From Lactobacillus sp. PV034 (lineage in GTDB: Bacteria > Bacillota > Bacilli > Lactobacillales > Lactobacillaceae): 64,000 nt of DNA. Under the pieces are notes generated by a model. That model saw only the letters and a list, made by a program, of their open reading frames with translations. It was not told the DNA's origin and made no database searches. The position numbers were made by a program, and so were the translations under genes. This document shows, one piece after another, positions 38,189-47,284 of this stretch. The stretch lies in NCBI RefSeq assembly GCF_014522305.1, contig NZ_CP041982.1:5001-69000 (forward strand). The letters run 5' to 3'. Numbering within the stretch: position 1 is the stretch's first letter; the number at the start of each line of letters is the position of its first letter.

Positions 38189-40613
38189 AATCGAAATAAT
38201 TCATTTTGGAAAATTAAGTAACGTTCAGTTTGAACTAGATAAGAATCTAAGTATCTTTCTCGGAAGTAATGAAGCTGGTAAAAGTACTATTGTTGCTTTT
38301 ATTAAGCAAATTCTGTTTGGCTTCCACTTAAAATCTAAAAAAACAAAATTCTTTGAAGACTATTTTCCTTTAGATCATGTAAGTCCAATGGGCGGAAAGT
38401 TATATTTTCAAAATGGTAGCGATAATTATGTTTTAAAGCGATTATACGCTAAAGGTGACTCTAAAAAGGGTGTGCTCACGGTTACGTTAAATGGACAAGA
38501 AGTTCCAGAAGCTACTTTTTTTGATTTGATCAAAAATATTTCTGCTGATTTTTATACTGATTCATATATTTTCAATCAAGATCTGTTAGCTGAAGTTACT
38601 GGTCTAAATGAGAAAGAATTAATTGAAAGAATTTATTTTTTAGGTGCTTCTCAAAGTAATCAATTATTAGACTTGCGTGATAAATATGCAGATGCGGCTA
38701 GTGAAGCTTTTAAACCTACTGGTAAAAAGCCTGTAATTAATCATTTGTTAACAGACCTAAAAAGTCAAAAAGAACAGGTAGCTCAAACTAGTAAAGAATA
38801 TGAGGTCTACCATCAATTAGATCAAGAACAGCACTTACTCTTAGATCGTCTTAAGCAATTGCAAGAACAATTAAGTAGTTTGAAGAAAAAACAGCAGCAA
38901 CTTCAAATTTTACAAACAAAAGAAAAGAATTTTACTGAATACCAAAACTTGCAAGGGCAATTTCATCCTATTAATTTTTCACAGGAGTCATTTGATAAGG
39001 CAAATAATTTAGAACGAGAAATTAAGGCAAACCAAGAAAAATTGGCTAAGTTAGACAGTCAGGTTCAAAAAATCAAATTAGACTCGCCACAAATAAATTT
39101 AGAACAAGTTCAAAATATCCTTGATCAAAAGGCTGAGTTTTTACAATGGCAAAGTCAGTTAGATAATTTAGTCCAACAAACAAGGCGTATTGAGGATGAA
39201 ATTAAGCGGCTGGAACGTTTTCAACCTGATTTGGTCCAACTTAAACAATATGATGAGCAAAATTTAGCTGAGTTAAAGGCAGATTATTATCGTGCAAAAC
39301 AGGAACTACAAGCCCCAAAGAAACAATCAAGTATTGTTTCAGCTGCCATTAGTGGTTTAGTGTTTTTAGTAGGTTTGATTTTATTATTTAGTCAGCAAAA
39401 TCTTTTGATTAGCCTTTTGTTAATAGTGGGAGGTCTTGGAGCAGGGATTTATTTCTTAAAAAGACCGGCAGTACAGACAGCTGCTCAAAGTACTTTTCAA
39501 TCTAAATATCCATTTAACCTCAATAATTTTGATCTTGATAGTAATTTAAATCAATTAATTAATTTATTATCAAAGGAAGAAGAATTAACACATGAGCAAA
39601 CTCTAATTAAGGAGTTAAAGCAAAAAATTCAGACTTTTGTGGGACAAGTCAGTTTGTGTCTTAACCATGAGGTTAGCGGCGAAGACCAAGTTAAAAATGC
39701 TCTTAGTTCTTTACAAAAATTGCTCGAAAAGAAAAAGGACAGTGAATTTACTCAAAAAAATCTTGAGAATCAAATTCAAGCAACAAAACTAGCCCTCAAA
39801 GAAGATGAAGGCCAGTTGAACAAATTATTATTGGCAAATAAAGTAGAATCATTATCTGAATTCCAAGAAAGTCGTAATGAATACTTAAAGCAAGAAAAAA
39901 TCAAACTAAAATTAGATACGCTAAAAAATAATCTCGATCAAGATTTAAAAGAGTTACAGGAATATCGACAAAATAATAATTTAGGTACAGAATTAACTAG
40001 TTTAAAGCAAGCAATATCTGAACAAACAGACAAGGTAAATGAGCTCCAGCAAGAAATTGCTAATATTAAAGCTAAACAAAATAATTTAGCGGATTCTGAT
40101 GCTGTCTTTAAAAATAATCAGCAGTTAGCTAATCTTAAAGCTCGTTTACGAGAAGAAAGTAGTGATTATTTATCAAACTTATTGGTTTCTAGTTGGATAA
40201 ATCGTAGTTTAGATTTAGCTTCTAACGAACGTTTTCCAAAAATGCTAGAAAGTGCCAAATCATACTTTAAGTTATTAACAGCTGGCAGATATGTTGATTT
40301 GAATTTTAACAAGAGCTTGTCCGTAACAAATAAAGATAATAAAAAATTAAAAGTCCAGTATCTTTCACGTGGTACCAGTGAGCAGCTATATTTTGCTTTG
40401 AAGCTGGCATTTGTTGAACAGATAGCTGATGAAATTTCGCTACCAGTTTTAATTGATGATGCTTTTGTAAACTTTGACCAACAAAGAATTGAGAATATTA
40501 TTAAGCTTTTAGAATTATTGGTAAAGAAGACACAAGTAATTATATTTACTCAGCGCAGCGATTTAGCAAAACAATTAAATGGTAAATTGATAAATTTAAA
40601 CCAGGAGAACTAG
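38175..40613 (+). CDS. yhaN: YhaN-type AAA ATPase (SbcC/Rad50-like)
   Basis: About 812 residues: N-terminal Walker A GSNEAGKST near residues 31-39, a long coiled-coil region (about 170-400 and 450-650) interrupted near 385-425 by two hydrophobic helices (SGLVFLVGLILLF and following), and a C-terminal signature LSRGTSEQLYF with Walker B LPVLIDDAFVNFD. The membrane-like hairpin in mid coil is a known feature of YhaN-type proteins. An in-frame TTG at 38169 is less likely than the ATG at 38175, which has aaaggga seven bases upstream. Overlaps yhaO by 14 bases. Confidence 0.88.
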   Translation: MRLNKIEIIHFGKLSNVQFELDKNLSIFLGSNEAGKSTIVAFIKQILFGFHLKSKKTKFFEDYFPLDHVSPMGGKLYFQNGSDNYVLKRLYAKGDSKKGVLTVTLNGQEVPEATFFDLIKNISADFYTDSYIFNQDLLAEVTGLNEKELIERIYFLGASQSNQLLDLRDKYADAASEAFKPTGKKPVINHLLTDLKSQKEQVAQTSKEYEVYHQLDQEQHLLLDRLKQLQEQLSSLKKKQQQLQILQTKEKNFTEYQNLQGQFHPINFSQESFDKANNLEREIKANQEKLAKLDSQVQKIKLDSPQINLEQVQNILDQKAEFLQWQSQLDNLVQQTRRIEDEIKRLERFQPDLVQLKQYDEQNLAELKADYYRAKQELQAPKKQSSIVSAAISGLVFLVGLILLFSQQNLLISLLLIVGGLGAGIYFLKRPAVQTAAQSTFQSKYPFNLNNFDLDSNLNQLINLLSKEEELTHEQTLIKELKQKIQTFVGQVSLCLNHEVSGEDQVKNALSSLQKLLEKKKDSEFTQKNLENQIQATKLALKEDEGQLNKLLLANKVESLSEFQESRNEYLKQEKIKLKLDTLKNNLDQDLKELQEYRQNNNLGTELTSLKQAISEQTDKVNELQQEIANIKAKQNNLADSDAVFKNNQQLANLKARLREESSDYLSNLLVSSWINRSLDLASNERFPKMLESAKSYFKLLTAGRYVDLNFNKSLSVTNKDNKKLKVQYLSRGTSEQLYFALKLAFVEQIADEISLPVLIDDAFVNFDQQRIENIIKLLELLVKKTQVIIFTQRSDLAKQLNGKLINLNQEN

Positions 40614-41591
40614 ATGAGAAAAAATCTGATGGAATATAATGATGGCGAAGAGATGGAACTCGTTGTCATGATTAAAGATGCAAAAATGCGTACAAGTAAA
40701 AATGGTAAACCATATTTAATTCTATATTTTAGTGATGCTAGTGGGACTATTAGAGGAAACTACTGGGATGCTACTAAAGAAGATGCGGAACTATATTCTT
40801 CTGGTAGTTTAGTGGAATTGAATGGTAAACGAGAAGAATATCAAGACCATCCTCAAATAAAAATATTTTCAATGAGGGTGATTGGTGAAAATGAAAATTA
40901 TGATTTTAGTCAATTCGTTAAGTCTGCCCCTGTTAAACGGGAAAGTTTAGAAGAAACGATTAATAAACGCATTTTTGAGATCTTAAATCCGACCTGGAAT
41001 CGGATCGTGCGTTACTTGTTAAAAAAGTGGAATAAAGAATTTTTTACTTTCCCAGCTGGCAAATCTAATCATCATGCGGTACGAGGTGGCTTAGCATTTC
41101 ATACGGTTACAATGTTAAAAGATGCTGAAGGGATAGCAAATTCTTATCCTCAAGTAGATCGTTCACTCTTATATGCGGGATGTATTTTGCATGATATGGG
41201 TAAGGTTTTAGAATTATCTGGACCAATTGCTACTAAATATACAACTGAGGGTAATTTAATTGGTCACTTGGTTTTGATCGATGAACAAATCATGCTTGCA
41301 GCAAAAGAATTAAAGCTTGATCCCAAAAATGAAGATATTGTGTTGTTAAGACATATGGTACTTTCTCACCATGGCTTACCTGAATATGGCGCAGCTCGTC
41401 GTCCAGCATTGCTTGAAGCTGAATTATTACATATGATTGATGATTTGGATGCAACAGTATATGCAGTTACAAAAGCCCTACAATATACCAAACCAGGGCA
41501 CTTTACTGATGTAATTGCGTCGCAAGATAATCGCAGATTTTATCGACCTAAACAAGACGCTGCCTTAGAAAGTATTGAAAAATTAGAATAA
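40614..41591 (+). CDS. yhaM: 3'-5' exoribonuclease YhaM
   Basis: 325 residues: an N-terminal OB-type nucleic-acid-binding domain (residues 10-95) and an HD phosphohydrolase domain with HH at SNHHAVRGG near 157, HDMGK near 192, HLVL and LSHHGLPEYGA near 256. YhaM degrades RNA and single-stranded DNA from the 3' end. The ATG begins directly after the yhaN stop with aggaga upstream. The three-gene order yhaO-yhaN-yhaM is conserved. Confidence 0.93.
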   Translation: MRKNLMEYNDGEEMELVVMIKDAKMRTSKNGKPYLILYFSDASGTIRGNYWDATKEDAELYSSGSLVELNGKREEYQDHPQIKIFSMRVIGENENYDFSQFVKSAPVKRESLEETINKRIFEILNPTWNRIVRYLLKKWNKEFFTFPAGKSNHHAVRGGLAFHTVTMLKDAEGIANSYPQVDRSLLYAGCILHDMGKVLELSGPIATKYTTEGNLIGHLVLIDEQIMLAAKELKLDPKNEDIVLLRHMVLSHHGLPEYGAARRPALLEAELLHMIDDLDATVYAVTKALQYTKPGHFTDVIASQDNRRFYRPKQDAALESIEKLE

Positions 41592-41694
41592 AAAGAAATT
41601 ATTAATTTTTCTCAATATATGTTATGATTTTGACACTATCATAAATTAGCAAGTAGACTTGTATTAATTAAAATTAAAGGAAGAGAATTAAACT

Positions 41695-41964
41695 ATGAAA
41701 GCAATTTTATCAGTAATTGGCCAAGACAAGATTGGCATTATTGCCCAAGTAAGTAACTTATTAGCAAAAAAAGAAATTAATATTTTAGATGTTTCTCAAA
41801 CCATTATGGAAAAGGAATTTGTGATGATGATGTCTTTAGAAATCCCACAAAATGCTGATTTTCAAAGTTTGACTGAATCTTTTAATAAGTTAGGTAAAGA
41901 ATTAGAAGTTGAAATTAATCTACGTAATTCTAAGATTTATGAAGCAATGCATACATTAGATTAG
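41695..41964 (+). CDS. ACT-domain protein, UPF0237
   Basis: An 89-residue single ACT domain (SVIGQDKIGIIAQVSNLLA at residues 6-24), a fold that binds amino acids or other small ligands. It is encoded nine bases before a UPF0210 protein, a pairing conserved in many Gram-positive bacteria, so it may be a regulatory subunit for that partner. Precise role unknown. RBS aaaggaag before the ATG. Confidence 0.88.
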   Translation: MKAILSVIGQDKIGIIAQVSNLLAKKEINILDVSQTIMEKEFVMMMSLEIPQNADFQSLTESFNKLGKELEVEINLRNSKIYEAMHTLD

Positions 41965-41973
41965 GGGAAAGTC

Positions 41974-43317
41974 ATGGACTCACAACAAATTTTTGAAACA
42001 AGCCATATGATTAGTAGTGAAAATCTTGATATCAGAACGATTACAATGGGGATTTCATTGCTGGATTGTATTGATAGTGATAGCGATCGTGCGTGTCAAA
42101 AAATTTATGACAAGATTACGAATAAGGCAAAAGATTTGGTTAAAGTTGGGAAAGAAATTGAAACTGAATACGGTATTCCAATTGCCAACAAAAGAATAAC
42201 TGTAACACCAATTTCATTAATTGCTGCAGCAAGTGGTGATCACGACTATGTTAAATATGCTAAGGCTCTTGATCGTGCAGCAAAGACCTTAGGGGTAGAT
42301 TTTATTGGTGGTTTTAGTGCCTTGGTTCAAAAGGGCTTTCAAACTGGAGACGAAGTATTGATTAATTCACTTCCTCAAGCCCTTGCTGAAACTAATTATG
42401 TCTGTGCATCAGTAAATGTTGGTTCGACTAGAAGTGGGATCAATATGGATGCAGTGAAAAAAATGGGTCAAATTGTAGTCGATAGTGCCAATCTTGATTA
42501 CATGACTAATACTAAATTAGTGGTCTTCTGTAATGCGGTGGAAGATAATCCATTTATGGCAGGGGGATTTCATGGCGTTAGTGAACCAGACGTAGTAATT
42601 AATGTAGGTGTTTCAGGCCCGGGAGTTGTCAAAACTGCCTTAGAAAAAGTTGCTGGCGAATCTATGGATGTCGTGGCAGAAACAATTAAGAAGACAGCCT
42701 TTAAAGTTACTCGTATGGGACAATTAGTTGGAAGCGTTGCAGCCGAAAAATTAGGAGTTCCATTTGGTATTGTTGACCTCTCATTAGCTCCAACAGCCGC
42801 TGCTGGAGATTCTGTTGCTGAAGTCTTGGAAGAAATCGGTGTCTCTCAAGTAGGTGCACATGGTACAACAGCTGCCTTGGCTATGCTTAACGATGCAGTT
42901 AAAAAGGGTGGTTTAATGGCCTGCAATCATGTAGGCGGTCTTTCTGGCGCATTCATTCCAGTTTCTGAAGATGCAGGGATGATTAAAGCAGTTGAAAGTG
43001 GAGCACTTAATATTTCTAAGTTAGAAGCAATGACAGCTGTCTGTTCAGTTGGTTTAGATATGATTGCCATACCGGGAGATACTTCTCCAGCTACTATTAG
43101 TGGAATGATTGCTGATGAAGCTGCAATCGGGATGATTAATAATAAAACTACTGCGGTCAGAGTGATTCCAGTTCCTGGTAAGAAGATTGGCGAAACGGTA
43201 GAATTTGGCGGCTTGCTTGGACATGCACCAATTATGGCTGTAAGTAATGAGACAAGTGATAAGCTGATTAATCGTGGAGGCTTAATACCTGCACCAGTTC
43301 ATAGTTTTAAAAATTAG
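41974..43317 (+). CDS. UPF0210/PFL-family protein (DUF711)
   Basis: A 447-residue cytosolic protein of the DUF711/PFL family, with [15 protein letters not shown] at residues 12-26 and a Gly/Ala-rich core ([15 protein letters not shown] near 290-304, [19 protein letters not shown] near 315-333). Related proteins have a pyruvate formate-lyase-like barrel without the glycyl radical loop. Function is not established. Its natural terminator downstream has been split by an insertion sequence. Confidence 0.87.
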   Translation: MDSQQIFETSHMISSENLDIRTITMGISLLDCIDSDSDRACQKIYDKITNKAKDLVKVGKEIETEYGIPIANKRITVTPISLIAAASGDHDYVKYAKALDRAAKTLGVDFIGGFSALVQKGFQTGDEVLINSLPQALAETNYVCASVNVGSTRSGINMDAVKKMGQIVVDSANLDYMTNTKLVVFCNAVEDNPFMAGGFHGVSEPDVVINVGVSGPGVVKTALEKVAGESMDVVAETIKKTAFKVTRMGQLVGSVAAEKLGVPFGIVDLSLAPTAAAGDSVAEVLEEIGVSQVGAHGTTAALAMLNDAVKKGGLMACNHVGGLSGAFIPVSEDAGMIKAVESGALNISKLEAMTAVCSVGLDMIAIPGDTSPATISGMIADEAAIGMINNKTTAVRVIPVPGKKIGETVEFGGLLGHAPIMAVSNETSDKLINRGGLIPAPVHSFKN

Positions 43318-43370
43318 TAAATTAAAAAAGACTCGATTCATGATATGAACCCTAAAATTAGGACATATTA

Positions 43371-44759
43371 TTAAGCCATTTGATTTAAAACCATATTTCG
43401 ATATTGAATCGGAGTATGGTTTTTTATTGAGCTCTTAATTCTTTTGTTATTGTAGTAATAAATATATTCTTTGATTGCTTCTTCCAGCTCATCTAAATTC
43501 TTAAATGTTTTCTCAAAGCCATAGAACATTTCTCGCTTTAAAATGCCAAAAAATCCTTCCATTAATCCATCATCTAATGAATTACCTTTTCTAGACATTG
43601 ATTGTTCAATCCCGTGATTTTTAAGCCAATTTTGAAATGCTGGATGTTGATATTGCCAGCCTTGATCAGTATGAAAGATAAGCCCATTTAATGCAGGATG
43701 ATCTTTATAAGCTAATTCAAGCATGTTCATTACTTGTTCTAAGACTGGATGACGACTAAGAGTGTAAGAAATTATTTCATGAGTGCAACCATCCATAATT
43801 GGTGATAAATATAGTTTTTCTCCATTTAAATGAAATTCGGTTATATCAGAGTACCACTTTCTATCTGGCAAAATAGCTAGAAAATTGCGACAGATCAAAT
43901 TAGGTTTGATTTTACCTACGGTACCCTGATAACTTGAGTATTTTCTTCTACGTCTAATTGCAATACCAAATAGATGCATCTTTTTCATTAGACGCTTTAC
44001 TTTCTTGTGATTAATTTTAACGCCTTCAATGTGTAATTGGGCTGTAATTCTCCTATAGCCGTATCTATGCTTGTGTTCCTCAAATATTTCTTTAATCCGT
44101 TTCATGATATCTTGATTTTTTAAATCTTTATCATCCTGTTTTAAAACATAGTAGTAATTGCTTTTAGATAAATGAGGCAAATCAGGATTAGAATTAATTG
44201 TATTTAAGATAAAAGTTACGGTTACATGAAGTTCATGCCTTAGTTCAGTAACCACCTGAGCTATTTCTTTGGCTTTTGGTTTTTTCTTTGAGAAACTAAG
44301 GCGCTTAATTTTTTTACAAATTCGTTTTCGACAGTAAGCCTTAAGTTCTCTTGTTTTAGGTCTTTTAGTTGTTTTTGAAGTTCTTTGATTTGTTGGTCTT
44401 TGTTTTTCATGAGATGGTTTGCCTTTCTTGTGATTAATGACATTATACCCATCTTCTTTATATTTGCGAATCCAATTATGGATTAGACCCTGGCTAGGCA
44501 AGGCTAAATCTAAGGATACGTGTTGCGCAATTTCATTGTTAATAAGTACTCTTCTAATTGCTTCTTCCTTAAATTCAATTGTATAAGCAGAAGAAGATCT
44601 ATCTAAAATATTGATTCCATGACGATCTATCAAATTAAGGATATAACGGATATTACCTGAGTTTATTCTGTATTTTTTACTTAACCATGTAGAAGTTTTT
44701 CCATATTTTTTCCAATAATTATAAATATCAATTTTATCTTGTTTTGTTAATTTAGACAT
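43371..44759 (-). CDS. IS150-type transposase, OrfA-OrfB read as one frame (phase error in OrfA)
   Basis: 462 codons. Residues 1-118 are the two helix-turn-helix parts of OrfA. From about 185 it is OrfB with the DDE integrase: D in WYSDITEF, D in HTDQGWQY, E in DDGLMEGFFG. Between them (about 119-160) this frame gives a Lys/Arg/Thr-rich sequence unlike OrfA. The expected leucine-zipper helix (IKELQKQLKDLKQENLRL) is in the +1 frame at 44452-44261, ending in the slippery site A-AAA-AAC. One extra A in the A5 run at 44403-44407 explains this. The DDE residues are intact, but zipper loss may impair activity. Confidence 0.85.
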   Translation of the reverse strand: MSKLTKQDKIDIYNYWKKYGKTSTWLSKKYRINSGNIRYILNLIDRHGINILDRSSSAYTIEFKEEAIRRVLINNEIAQHVSLDLALPSQGLIHNWIRKYKEDGYNVINHKKGKPSHEKQRPTNQRTSKTTKRPKTRELKAYCRKRICKKIKRLSFSKKKPKAKEIAQVVTELRHELHVTVTFILNTINSNPDLPHLSKSNYYYVLKQDDKDLKNQDIMKRIKEIFEEHKHRYGYRRITAQLHIEGVKINHKKVKRLMKKMHLFGIAIRRRRKYSSYQGTVGKIKPNLICRNFLAILPDRKWYSDITEFHLNGEKLYLSPIMDGCTHEIISYTLSRHPVLEQVMNMLELAYKDHPALNGLIFHTDQGWQYQHPAFQNWLKNHGIEQSMSRKGNSLDDGLMEGFFGILKREMFYGFEKTFKNLDELEEAIKEYIYYYNNKRIKSSIKNHTPIQYRNMVLNQMA

Positions 44760-44763
44760 AATA

Positions 44764-44797
44764 AAACCCCGAAATTCTTGTCCAAATTTCGGGGTTC
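44764..44797 (-). promoter_or_regulatory. Hairpin in the IS end covering the transposase start region
   Basis: On the minus strand ccccgaaatt pairs with aatttcgggg (ten pairs, eight-base loop), then tttt and the transposase ATG. The ggg that could serve as ribosome-binding site is inside the stem. Such a hairpin forms only in transcripts entering from outside (from prsA) and could block transposase translation or terminate transcription. Confidence 0.6.
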
Positions 44798-44836
44798 ATA
44801 TCATCAATCGAGTCTTTTTTAATTTTACTTTACAGT

Positions 44837-45727
44837 TTATTTTGCATCAGGAGTAATGTACTTAGTTAAGACATCTTTTAAGTCATTATCCTTGATTGAA
44901 ACATCTGCACGTTTTAAGACAGTTGCAAGTACACTTTGCATAGTTGTTTGGTCTTGAGCCATCTTAGCGTAGATTTGGTTGTCAATTTCTTTCTTGTGGT
45001 CCTTAAAGCTACCTTTAGAAGGCTTACTAATCATTTTAATGATATGGTAGCCGTATTCAGTTTTAACTGGAGTCTTAGTGTATTCACCCTTATTAAGCTT
45101 GAAGGCAGCGTTCTTGAAAGTTGAATCTAGGGAAGTATCAGAAGAATCGAATTTTGGTAATTTACCACCATCATTCTTAGTTTCACTATCAGTTGAATAC
45201 TTCTTAGCTAAAGTTTCAAATTTTGCACCATTGTTCAATTGGTTAATGATATCCTTAGCAGTACTTTCTTTAGAAACTAAAATGTGTTCAACTTGAACTT
45301 TAGGTTGGTAACTCTTCCAAGCTTTTTCTTCTTGTTTTTTACTAATCTTCTTAATGTGACGTAATGCTTGGTTCATTAAAAGGTTAGTCTTGATACTTTC
45401 TTTATAAGTTGATTCAGTTAAACCTTGTTGTTGTAAAGCAGTAGAGAATTGAGAACCGTATTGCTTCTTAGATTGGTTAAATTCTTTGTTAACTTGCTTA
45501 TCGGTTACATATTTCCCATATTGTTCTTCTAAAGCATCATTAACAATCATTGAAGCAAGTTCTGATTGACCTGCGGCAGATTTCTTCATCTTGTTGTAAT
45601 ATTCTTCTTGAGTGATTTTACCACCCTTGTAACTTACAACGGTTTTACTATTTGAACATGCAGTTGCACTAAGTGCAATTCCGGCGAATGCTACTACAGC
45701 AGCAGCTTTTTTCCATGTGTTTTTCAT
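44837..45727 (-). CDS. prsA: Foldase PrsA, peptidyl-prolyl isomerase lipoprotein
   Basis: 296 residues: signal peptide with lipobox-like SATAC (Cys near residue 24; Ala rather than Leu at -3), a helical N-terminal segment, a parvulin-type rotamase domain at about 145-240 (VEHILVSKES, GGKLPKF, TEYGYHIIKM), and a C-terminal helix. It should fold secreted proteins at the outer membrane face, plausibly including the SLAP-domain enzymes and PBPs here. Near ytxH, hit and ecsAB as in B. subtilis. Its downstream terminator is interrupted by the IS. Confidence 0.93.
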   Translation of the reverse strand: MKNTWKKAAAVVAFAGIALSATACSNSKTVVSYKGGKITQEEYYNKMKKSAAGQSELASMIVNDALEEQYGKYVTDKQVNKEFNQSKKQYGSQFSTALQQQGLTESTYKESIKTNLLMNQALRHIKKISKKQEEKAWKSYQPKVQVEHILVSKESTAKDIINQLNNGAKFETLAKKYSTDSETKNDGGKLPKFDSSDTSLDSTFKNAAFKLNKGEYTKTPVKTEYGYHIIKMISKPSKGSFKDHKKEIDNQIYAKMAQDQTTMQSVLATVLKRADVSIKDNDLKDVLTKYITPDAK

Positions 45728-45772
45728 ATATAAATCTCCATTAAATGATAATTTCCAAGTTCAAATATAACA

Positions 45773-45810
45773 TAAAAAAGCCTCAATACCCAAATGAGTA
45801 CTAAGACTTT
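45773..45810 (-). terminator. Terminator of the ytxH pair (minus strand)
   Basis: On the minus strand agtcttagtactc pairs with ggtattgaggct (twelve pairs with several G-T), then six T. It lies between the YtxH genes and prsA. Confidence 0.7.
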
Positions 45811-45848
45811 AAAAATACTTCAAATAATATAAATAAAATTAGCAAAAA

Positions 45849-46178
45849 TTATTTAAATTCTTCAATAGTTTGATTTATTTGTGTTAAATCTTTTTTGATA
45901 TTTTTGAGATTTGGTTGAATAGCTGTTTCGTATTTTCTAATTCTTTTTTCCAGAGATGAAAGGGTACGTAAAGCTTGTGGTAACTGAGCCTTGAGGGTAG
46001 CGACATTCGCTTTAGTTTGCTGAATATCAGTAGCTAATTCTACACTGTCATCTTTGACACCAATTACCCATGCTTTAACATCATCTTTAACTTTTTGATT
46101 AGTTTCAGGATCATATAAGAAAGATGACATGACGCCTAAAACAGTTCCAACTCCAAATCCGCTTGCAAAATATTTCAT
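45849..46178 (-). CDS. YtxH-like membrane-anchored protein, 109 residues
   Basis: A hydrophobic N-terminus (FASGFGVGTVLGVMSSFLYD, residues 4-23) of YtxH type is followed by a helical coiled-coil-like region. Probably anchored in the membrane with the helix in the cytosol. The start lies 4 bases after the stop of the larger YtxH-like gene, so the two form one unit. Function unknown; related genes are often stress-linked. Confidence 0.78.
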   Translation of the reverse strand: MKYFASGFGVGTVLGVMSSFLYDPETNQKVKDDVKAWVIGVKDDSVELATDIQQTKANVATLKAQLPQALRTLSSLEKRIRKYETAIQPNLKNIKKDLTQINQTIEEFK

Positions 46179-46181
46179 TTT

Positions 46182-46652
46182 TTATTCCTTATGTTCTTCT
46201 TCAGAAGCACCAGTCGCTGCGTCAGTTGTTTTTGGTTCTTCTTCATGTTCTGATGCACCAGTTTCTGAATCGGTTGCCTTGTGTTCTTCTTCAGAAACAC
46301 CGGTGGTAGAATCTACCTTATTTTCAACTTCTTCGGGTTGAGCTTGTGGACGATCACCGTGAACGTAATCTTTAATTGCAGCAAAGACTTTCTTGTGGTC
46401 AAGAGCCTTAAATGAAGCTGCAGTAAATGCATCGGTGAAGACCTTAGCACGAGATTCCTTGTTACCATCTTGTTTGTTCTTTTCTTCAAGTTCGCTGTAG
46501 ATGTTAGATAAACGGTGAACTGAATCAGTAAAAGTATCTACAGTATTACGAACATCTTGTCTAATAGGGCGACCAGTCAATGGATCTTTTGCAAATGAAG
46601 CTATCCCACCAACTACAGCACCTGAAACAATACCAATTAAAAATCCTGCCAT
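46182..46652 (-). CDS. YtxH-like membrane protein with acidic C-terminal repeats
   Basis: 156 residues. A YtxH-type N-terminus (GFLIGIVSGAVVGGIASFAKD) is followed by a helical domain to about residue 105 and a low-complexity acidic tail from 110. The tail has three imperfect repeats of the type TTGVSEEEHK / ETGASEHEEEPK / ATGASEEEHK. Repeats of this kind expand and shrink easily. Starts at the ATG with gagg eight bases upstream. Located between hit and prsA, like yhaH of B. subtilis. Function unknown. Confidence 0.8.
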   Translation of the reverse strand: MAGFLIGIVSGAVVGGIASFAKDPLTGRPIRQDVRNTVDTFTDSVHRLSNIYSELEEKNKQDGNKESRAKVFTDAFTAASFKALDHKKVFAAIKDYVHGDRPQAQPEEVENKVDSTTGVSEEEHKATDSETGASEHEEEPKTTDAATGASEEEHKE

Positions 46653-46742
46653 TTTTATTACCTCTATCTATACTCTTTGTAACATATTATTAAATTACTT
46701 ATTCATAATTATTGTACCGCATTCAGGAACTAGAGGATAATA

Positions 46743-47183
46743 TTAAAGATTATCTTTTATTGCATCTGCTACTTCTTGATAACGAGTTTCATCGTAATCG
46801 TCCGCATTATTAACGTGTGGAACGCTAATTGCGTCTTCATCACCGTAACGGGGAATAAGGTGAATATGAGAATGCATTACCACTTGACCAGCAACTTCAC
46901 CATTATTTACACAGATATTTAATCCCTTAATGTTTGGATCTGATTTTTTGATTGCTTGTGCTACTTCAGGAATGTATTGCAAGAATCTTTGGGCATCTGC
47001 TTGGCTATAATCAAAAATATTGGTGAGGTGCTTTTTAGGAATTAAGAGGGTGTGTCCCTTTGTCACTTGCGAAATATCTAAAAATGCTTTGACATCATCG
47101 TTTTCAAATACAGTGTAAGAAGGAACATTCCCTTTGATAATCTTACAAAAAAGGCAATCATCGACTAATTCAGTATTATTCAT
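46743..47183 (-). CDS. hit: HIT-family nucleotide hydrolase
   Basis: A 146-residue histidine-triad protein: a possible zinc-type pair CLFC near residues 10-13 and the active-site motif HSHIHLIPR near 104-112. HIT proteins hydrolyse adenosine phosphoramidates and related nucleotides in the cytosol. Divergent from ecsA with a 101-base shared promoter region, exactly the hit/ecsAB arrangement known in Bacillus. Confidence 0.93.
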   Translation of the reverse strand: MNNTELVDDCLFCKIIKGNVPSYTVFENDDVKAFLDISQVTKGHTLLIPKKHLTNIFDYSQADAQRFLQYIPEVAQAIKKSDPNIKGLNICVNNGEVAGQVVMHSHIHLIPRYGDEDAISVPHVNNADDYDETRYQEVADAIKDNL

Positions 47184-47284
47184 TTTAAACTCCTATTAAC
47201 TTTAAATTATTTAAGAAATTTTAGTGTAACTATAGTGTTCATGCTATCATATAAAGGAAGTTTTTTCAGTAAGGAGAAAGAACA

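Larger units (their letters stand above)
43341..44803 (-). mobile_element. IS3-family insertion sequence, IS150 group (IS1223-like)
   Basis: 1,463 bp. Ends begin TGATATGAACCC and end GGGTTCATATCA, with imperfect inverted repeats of about 32 bp (left continues taaaattaggaca, right continues cgaaatttggaca). The flanks carry a 3-bp target duplication TCA (43338-43340 and 44804-44806). It encodes one IS150-type transposase on the minus strand. The resemblance to IS1223 of L. johnsonii is from memory. Confidence 0.93.
43325..44820. terminator. Bidirectional terminator split by an insertion sequence
   Basis: The left half aaaaaagactcgat-tca (about 43325-43340) and right half tca-atcgagtctttttt (44804-44820) rejoin, after removal of the IS and one TCA, into a perfect hairpin with A before and T after. 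It would have ended both the UPF0210 gene (plus) and prsA (minus). Neither half can now fold locally. Confidence 0.88.

Noticed and set aside
44261..44452. 63-codon minus-strand frame inside the IS as a separate gene
   Set aside because: It is the displaced zipper part of transposase OrfA, not an independent gene; reported as a phase-change finding instead.
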